Under the pieces are notes generated by a model. The model saw nothing but the letters and a program-made list of their open reading frames with translations, did no database searches and had not been told where the DNA came from. From JBCCTX01 sp965263105 (GTDB taxonomy: Bacteria; Bacteroidota; Bacteroidia; J057), in assembly GCA_965263105.1 (NCBI GenBank), contig CBDHGL010000003.1, positions 1 to 64,000 on the forward strand: 64,000 nucleotides of DNA. Direction: 5' to 3'. A program made the translations under genes and the position numbers. Shown piece after piece: positions 61,743 to 64,000 of the stretch. The number at the start of each line of letters is the position of its first letter. The first letter of the stretch is position 1.

Positions 61743-62339
61743 ATGAAATACCTCAAGCAATACTTTGTGCGCATAAAGGCAAAGTATATACAGCAGCTAC
61801 ATCCATATAAATTCACCCTTTTCCTCATATTGAGTGTATCACTAGGCGCCGTTTTTTTCCTCTCCACCTCCTTTGTCAGTTTATCCCGGACTTCAAATAA
61901 TTCTCTCCCCCTCATGACGCCAGTCGATGAGCCCCTGGTCATCTCTGCCTATGGCGTTCGCATGCATCCCATTTTCAAAAAGATGCGCATGCACAATGGG
62001 GTAGATTTTGAAGCACGCCTCAATACGCCCATTTTCGCCACTGGAGATGGTACAGTTAAGCACGCTGGTTTTAAGGACAATGGCTTTGGCTACTATGTCG
62101 AGATCGATCACGGCAATGGCTTTGTGACACGCTACGCCCATCTGCATCGCTATGGAATTCGCGTGAAGAAGAAACAAAAGATTAGCGCAGGGGATTTAGT
62201 GGGCCTCAGCGGGAATACGGGTAGGTCTATTGGCCCCCACCTACACTATGAAATCTTGAAAAAAGGCAAGCGAGTAGACCCCTTTGAGTACCTGCCCTTG
62301 GGGGTGAAGGTTCGGGAAAGGGCCACCTCGCAGGACTGA
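61743..62339 (+). CDS. M23 (LytM) family peptidase, single-domain
   Basis: From the ATG at 61743 the protein has 198 residues: a cytosolic N-terminus, one membrane helix (FTLFLILSVSLGAVFFLSTS), and a periplasmic LytM domain. The sequence SAYGVRMHPIFKKMRMHNGV then DFEAR carries the His/Asp zinc ligands, and GPHLHYEILKKGKRVDPFEY the HxH ligand pair. Its core resembles domain 2 of the M56 fusion (MHPIFK...MH-x-GVDF in both), so the two are related by duplication. It should cut peptidoglycan cross-links. It lies after the TonB receptor operon. Confidence 0.9.
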   Translation: MKYLKQYFVRIKAKYIQQLHPYKFTLFLILSVSLGAVFFLSTSFVSLSRTSNNSLPLMTPVDEPLVISAYGVRMHPIFKKMRMHNGVDFEARLNTPIFATGDGTVKHAGFKDNGFGYYVEIDHGNGFVTRYAHLHRYGIRVKKKQKISAGDLVGLSGNTGRSIGPHLHYEILKKGKRVDPFEYLPLGVKVRERATSQD

Positions 62340-62398
62340 TTGGATGGGGTAACAAAAAACCGTAAATTGGAGTATTAGGAATACAAATCAGTCGATTT

Positions 62399-62953
62399 AT
62401 GCCGCTAGAATTGAAGCGCAGGCTAATTAGCGTTGAGGAATACCACCGTATGGGAGAGGTAGGCATTTTACAAGAAAATGGCCTGGAGTTAATTAATGGA
62501 GAGATTTTAGAAATGAGCCCTATAGGAAGTAAACATGCTGCTACAGTAGAACTTCTTCGAGATGTGTTACAAAGAAATCTTACCGATGAGGTTCTATTAA
62601 GAACACAGAACCCTATCTTTTTGGATGAATTAAATGAACCCGAACCAGATATAGCTGTCGTTACCTATCGGGCTGATTACTATATGCACCAACACCCACG
62701 TTCGGAAGATACCCATTTACTGATTGAGGTGGCTTCCAGTTCTCTAGAATTCGATCGAGAAATAAAGGTTCCCCTATACGCTAAAGCGGGTATTCCTGAG
62801 TTATGGATTATAGATGTGGATGCGCAACGCGTGGAAGTGTATTATACTCCTTCTGGTTCAGCCTATTTACATACTACCGTATTTGGTGTTTCAGATACGA
62901 TCCAAGCTCAGCAAATTTCCTTATCAATTCCCCTAGAACAAGTTTTTCTATAG
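62399..62953 (+). CDS. Uma2 family endonuclease (DUF820)
   Basis: The 184-residue protein has the Uma2 pattern of the PD-(D/E)xK superfamily: an N-terminal RLISVEEYHRMGEVGILQEN then GLELINGEILEMSPIGSKHA, the catalytic EPDIAVV (Asp) with LLIEVASSSLEFDREIKVPL (Glu and Lys), then YAKAGIPELWIIDVDAQRVE. The family is very common in filamentous and gliding bacteria, with unknown biological role. It is monocistronic. Confidence 0.92.
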   Translation: MPLELKRRLISVEEYHRMGEVGILQENGLELINGEILEMSPIGSKHAATVELLRDVLQRNLTDEVLLRTQNPIFLDELNEPEPDIAVVTYRADYYMHQHPRSEDTHLLIEVASSSLEFDREIKVPLYAKAGIPELWIIDVDAQRVEVYYTPSGSAYLHTTVFGVSDTIQAQQISLSIPLEQVFL

Positions 62954-63253
62954 ACTAACTTCTCGCTTGCGATGGAACCCCTACCCCCCTGGAAGCCCCT
63001 ACAAAAATTCGGATTTCTCGTAAAAGATTTTGAGGAAAGATTGCTGAAGGTGCTGAAAGGGAAATTGGAGTCTGGAGCTTAATCGTTAACATCCTTGAAT
63101 AGAGAGGGATGTGGGAAGAAAAAGCGACTATTCGCCGCAGGGATTTAACTCGTGGCGGCATGGTTTATAGAATAACCCGGTTAAACTTAAAGTCGACTTA
63201 CAGAATAACCGGGTTAAAATGAAAATAAGAAATTATCTTTCTTACACTTAACC
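62954..63253. repeat. Intergenic region with an 11-bp inverted repeat (63173-63216)
   Basis: TAACCCGGTTA at 63173-63183 and TAACCGGGTTA at 63206-63216 are exact reverse complements, 22 bases apart, and could form a strong hairpin. A second dyad CCGCC/GGCGG lies near 63133-63158. The hairpin sits between convergent genes (Uma2 and the XRE gene) and may end both transcripts, though no T-run follows either arm. The remaining 200 bp hold nothing I recognise. Confidence 0.55.
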
Positions 63254-63754
63254 CTACTCCCCCCCATATAGCTCCACCAATTTCTCCAAAGAATAGTCCT
63301 TGAAAGCCTCCCCTTTCTGCTGCTGAAACTGCTCTAGTTCGGCCTTACTCTGTACCTGTAGCCAAAGGCTGGCCTCCATGGAGAAAATCTGACCCAACTT
63401 CAGGGCGAGCTCTTGGTTGATGCGGCGTTTTCCTGAATAGATCGCGCTAAGATTGGAATGCTGTATACCTATGTAGGCGGCAAAGTCCTTATGCGAAATT
63501 CCCATAGCTTCCACCAACTCCTTCAGGCATGCGCCTACAAGTAGTAAGGGGGCCTGCATGTCTTCATCCAAGTAATCTTCCAATTGGTAGATCATCCCTT
63601 GAATATGGAGTTGCCTACGCGCCTCTGGGGACATTTTGGAAGCTTGTTTGGCAAGCACTTCTCGTAGCACCTGAAAATCCTGGCTATTGGGATTGATGAG
63701 GCCCGTCCCGTTGCCGATGCGTTCGTCAAAGTACAATTCCTTGTCCTCTTTCAT
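63254..63754 (-). CDS. XRE family regulator, HigA-like
   Basis: The 166-residue protein has a helical N-terminal half (FQVLREVLAKQASKMSPEAR, MIYQLEDYLDEDMQ) and a C-terminal XRE domain (ELVEAMGISHKDFAAYIGIQ, HSNLSAIYSGKRRINQELAL, KLGQIFSMEASLWLQVQS). The HSNLSxIxxGKRRI-x-x-x-A segment with SLWLxxQ is typical of HigA-type antitoxins of the virulence-associated I family. It overlaps the small upstream gene as ATGA, so the two are coupled. Confidence 0.82.
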   Translation of the reverse strand: MKEDKELYFDERIGNGTGLINPNSQDFQVLREVLAKQASKMSPEARRQLHIQGMIYQLEDYLDEDMQAPLLLVGACLKELVEAMGISHKDFAAYIGIQHSNLSAIYSGKRRINQELALKLGQIFSMEASLWLQVQSKAELEQFQQQKGEAFKDYSLEKLVELYGGE

Positions 63755-63891
63755 TTGCTTAGATATCGTTTAATGAGTTTACGTCCTGCCTCTTGATCTA
63801 GATACATTTTTAAGCCTCCAACCCGTTTAGCCCCATATGTATGTTCGTATAGGGGAATGAGTTCAGTTTTACTTTCAAACAATGGAAGCAT
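63751..63891 (-). CDS. Small protein of 46 residues, partner of the XRE gene
   Basis: From the ATG at 63891 the product has 46 residues (MLPLFESKTELIPLYEHTYG, AKRVGGLKMYLDQEAGRKLI, KRYLSK) and is strongly basic. Its stop overlaps the XRE start as ATGA, as in type II toxin-antitoxin operons with the toxin first, but it is far shorter than HigB (about 90-110 residues). It may be a truncated toxin or an unrelated small protein. A GTG 63 bases upstream would extend it by 21 hydrophobic residues. Confidence 0.45.
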   Translation of the reverse strand: MLPLFESKTELIPLYEHTYGAKRVGGLKMYLDQEAGRKLIKRYLSK

Positions 63892-63918
63892 AAATTTGCC
63901 CAACAGAGAAAGGAAAAG

Positions 63919-63932
63919 TAGCCTATAGGCTA
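63919..63932 (-). promoter_or_regulatory. 14-bp palindrome upstream of the XRE pair
   Basis: TAGCCTATAGGCTA is a perfect palindrome 28 bases upstream of the small gene's ATG. Its position is suited to autoregulation by the XRE protein. The size and symmetry are the only evidence. Confidence 0.45.
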
Positions 63933-63978
63933 TTCCAATGGCACCCACCCCCACCCAAATTTTCCCTATATTCTCTTC

Positions 63979-64000
63979 ATGAAAAAGAACTACTTACGCT
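63979..64000 (+). CDS. Start of a plus-strand gene at the right edge
   Basis: An ATG at 63979 begins MKKNYLR and is open to the window end. The Lys-rich start is typical of a signal peptide. Only seven codons are visible, so no assignment is possible. Confidence 0.3.

Noticed and set aside
1..64000. rRNA, tRNA, prophage or CRISPR-Cas genes
   Set aside because: I scanned for the usual signatures by eye and saw none. A dedicated tRNA scan could still find one in a gap.

Overview
The window looks like a chromosome segment from a free-living Bacteroidota, probably of the Saprospiria/Cytophagia type. The signs are a TonB-dependent receptor paired with a DUF4249 lipoprotein, a secreted M43 protease with a type IX secretion C-terminal domain, LytTR regulators with LytS-type kinases, an ECF sigma/anti-sigma/DUF4252 operon, a DUF2975 plus small XRE pair, a VPS10/Asp-box repeat protein, and promoters of the Bacteroidota TTG-N19..22-TAnnTTTG form. 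GC content is moderate. I found no rRNA, tRNA, CRISPR array, prophage or intact insertion sequence. The genus cannot be read from the sequence alone.

Layout. 0-9 kb: a frameshifted TPR gene, a DJ-1/PfpI protein, an intergenic repeat cluster, a penicillin-acylase lipoprotein, a secreted endonuclease/exonuclease/phosphatase-fold protein, a HigBA-type toxin-antitoxin pair with a visible operator, a membrane-spanning M28 peptidase and an SDR reductase. 9-21 kb: AraC, histidine kinase and LytTR regulators among small membrane proteins, a bestrophin channel, a secreted TPR protein and a pirin. Several genes here are truncated or internally deleted. 22-27 kb: a scar region holding remnants of a VOC protein, an alpha/beta hydrolase and an AraC regulator, then a tandem pair of membrane-anchored hydrolases. 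27-36.7 kb: a LytS/LytTR two-component pair, an XRE/DUF2975 module with a double operator, a cysteine-synthase-like enzyme, a broken DUF3556 gene, and an operon of AhpD-like, haloalkane-dehalogenase-like and hydrolase genes behind an AraC regulator. 36.8-51.5 kb: secreted and lipoproteins, a frameshifted Asp-box protein, a truncated KilA-N gene, a BASS transporter, oligopeptidase B, an ECF sigma operon and the M43 protease. 51.5-55.2 kb: core genes adk and obgE, then two copies of a 228-bp repeat, then an AlkD-like repair protein and a YciI-like lipoprotein. 55.4-62.3 kb: a BlaI repressor translationally coupled to a BlaR1-like M56 protease that carries two LytM/M23 domains, then TonB receptor, DUF4249 and a third M23 protein. 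62.4-64 kb: a Uma2 nuclease and a putative XRE-based two-gene module.

The strongest candidate for an undescribed system is at 55.45-57.9 kb. In a BlaI/BlaR1-type switch, the periplasmic penicillin-binding sensor has been replaced by two apparently catalytic peptidoglycan-hydrolase domains, which suggests a circuit that senses the state of the cell wall. Second is a 228-bp element present twice downstream of obgE, with a 76-nt invariant core and a stem that changed in a compensatory way between copies.

Two kinds of damage recur. Six apparent single-base frameshifts fall in four genes, which could be mutation or residual indel errors in the assembly. Separately, several genes have lost their middle or one end, which read errors cannot explain and which points to deletion-driven gene decay.
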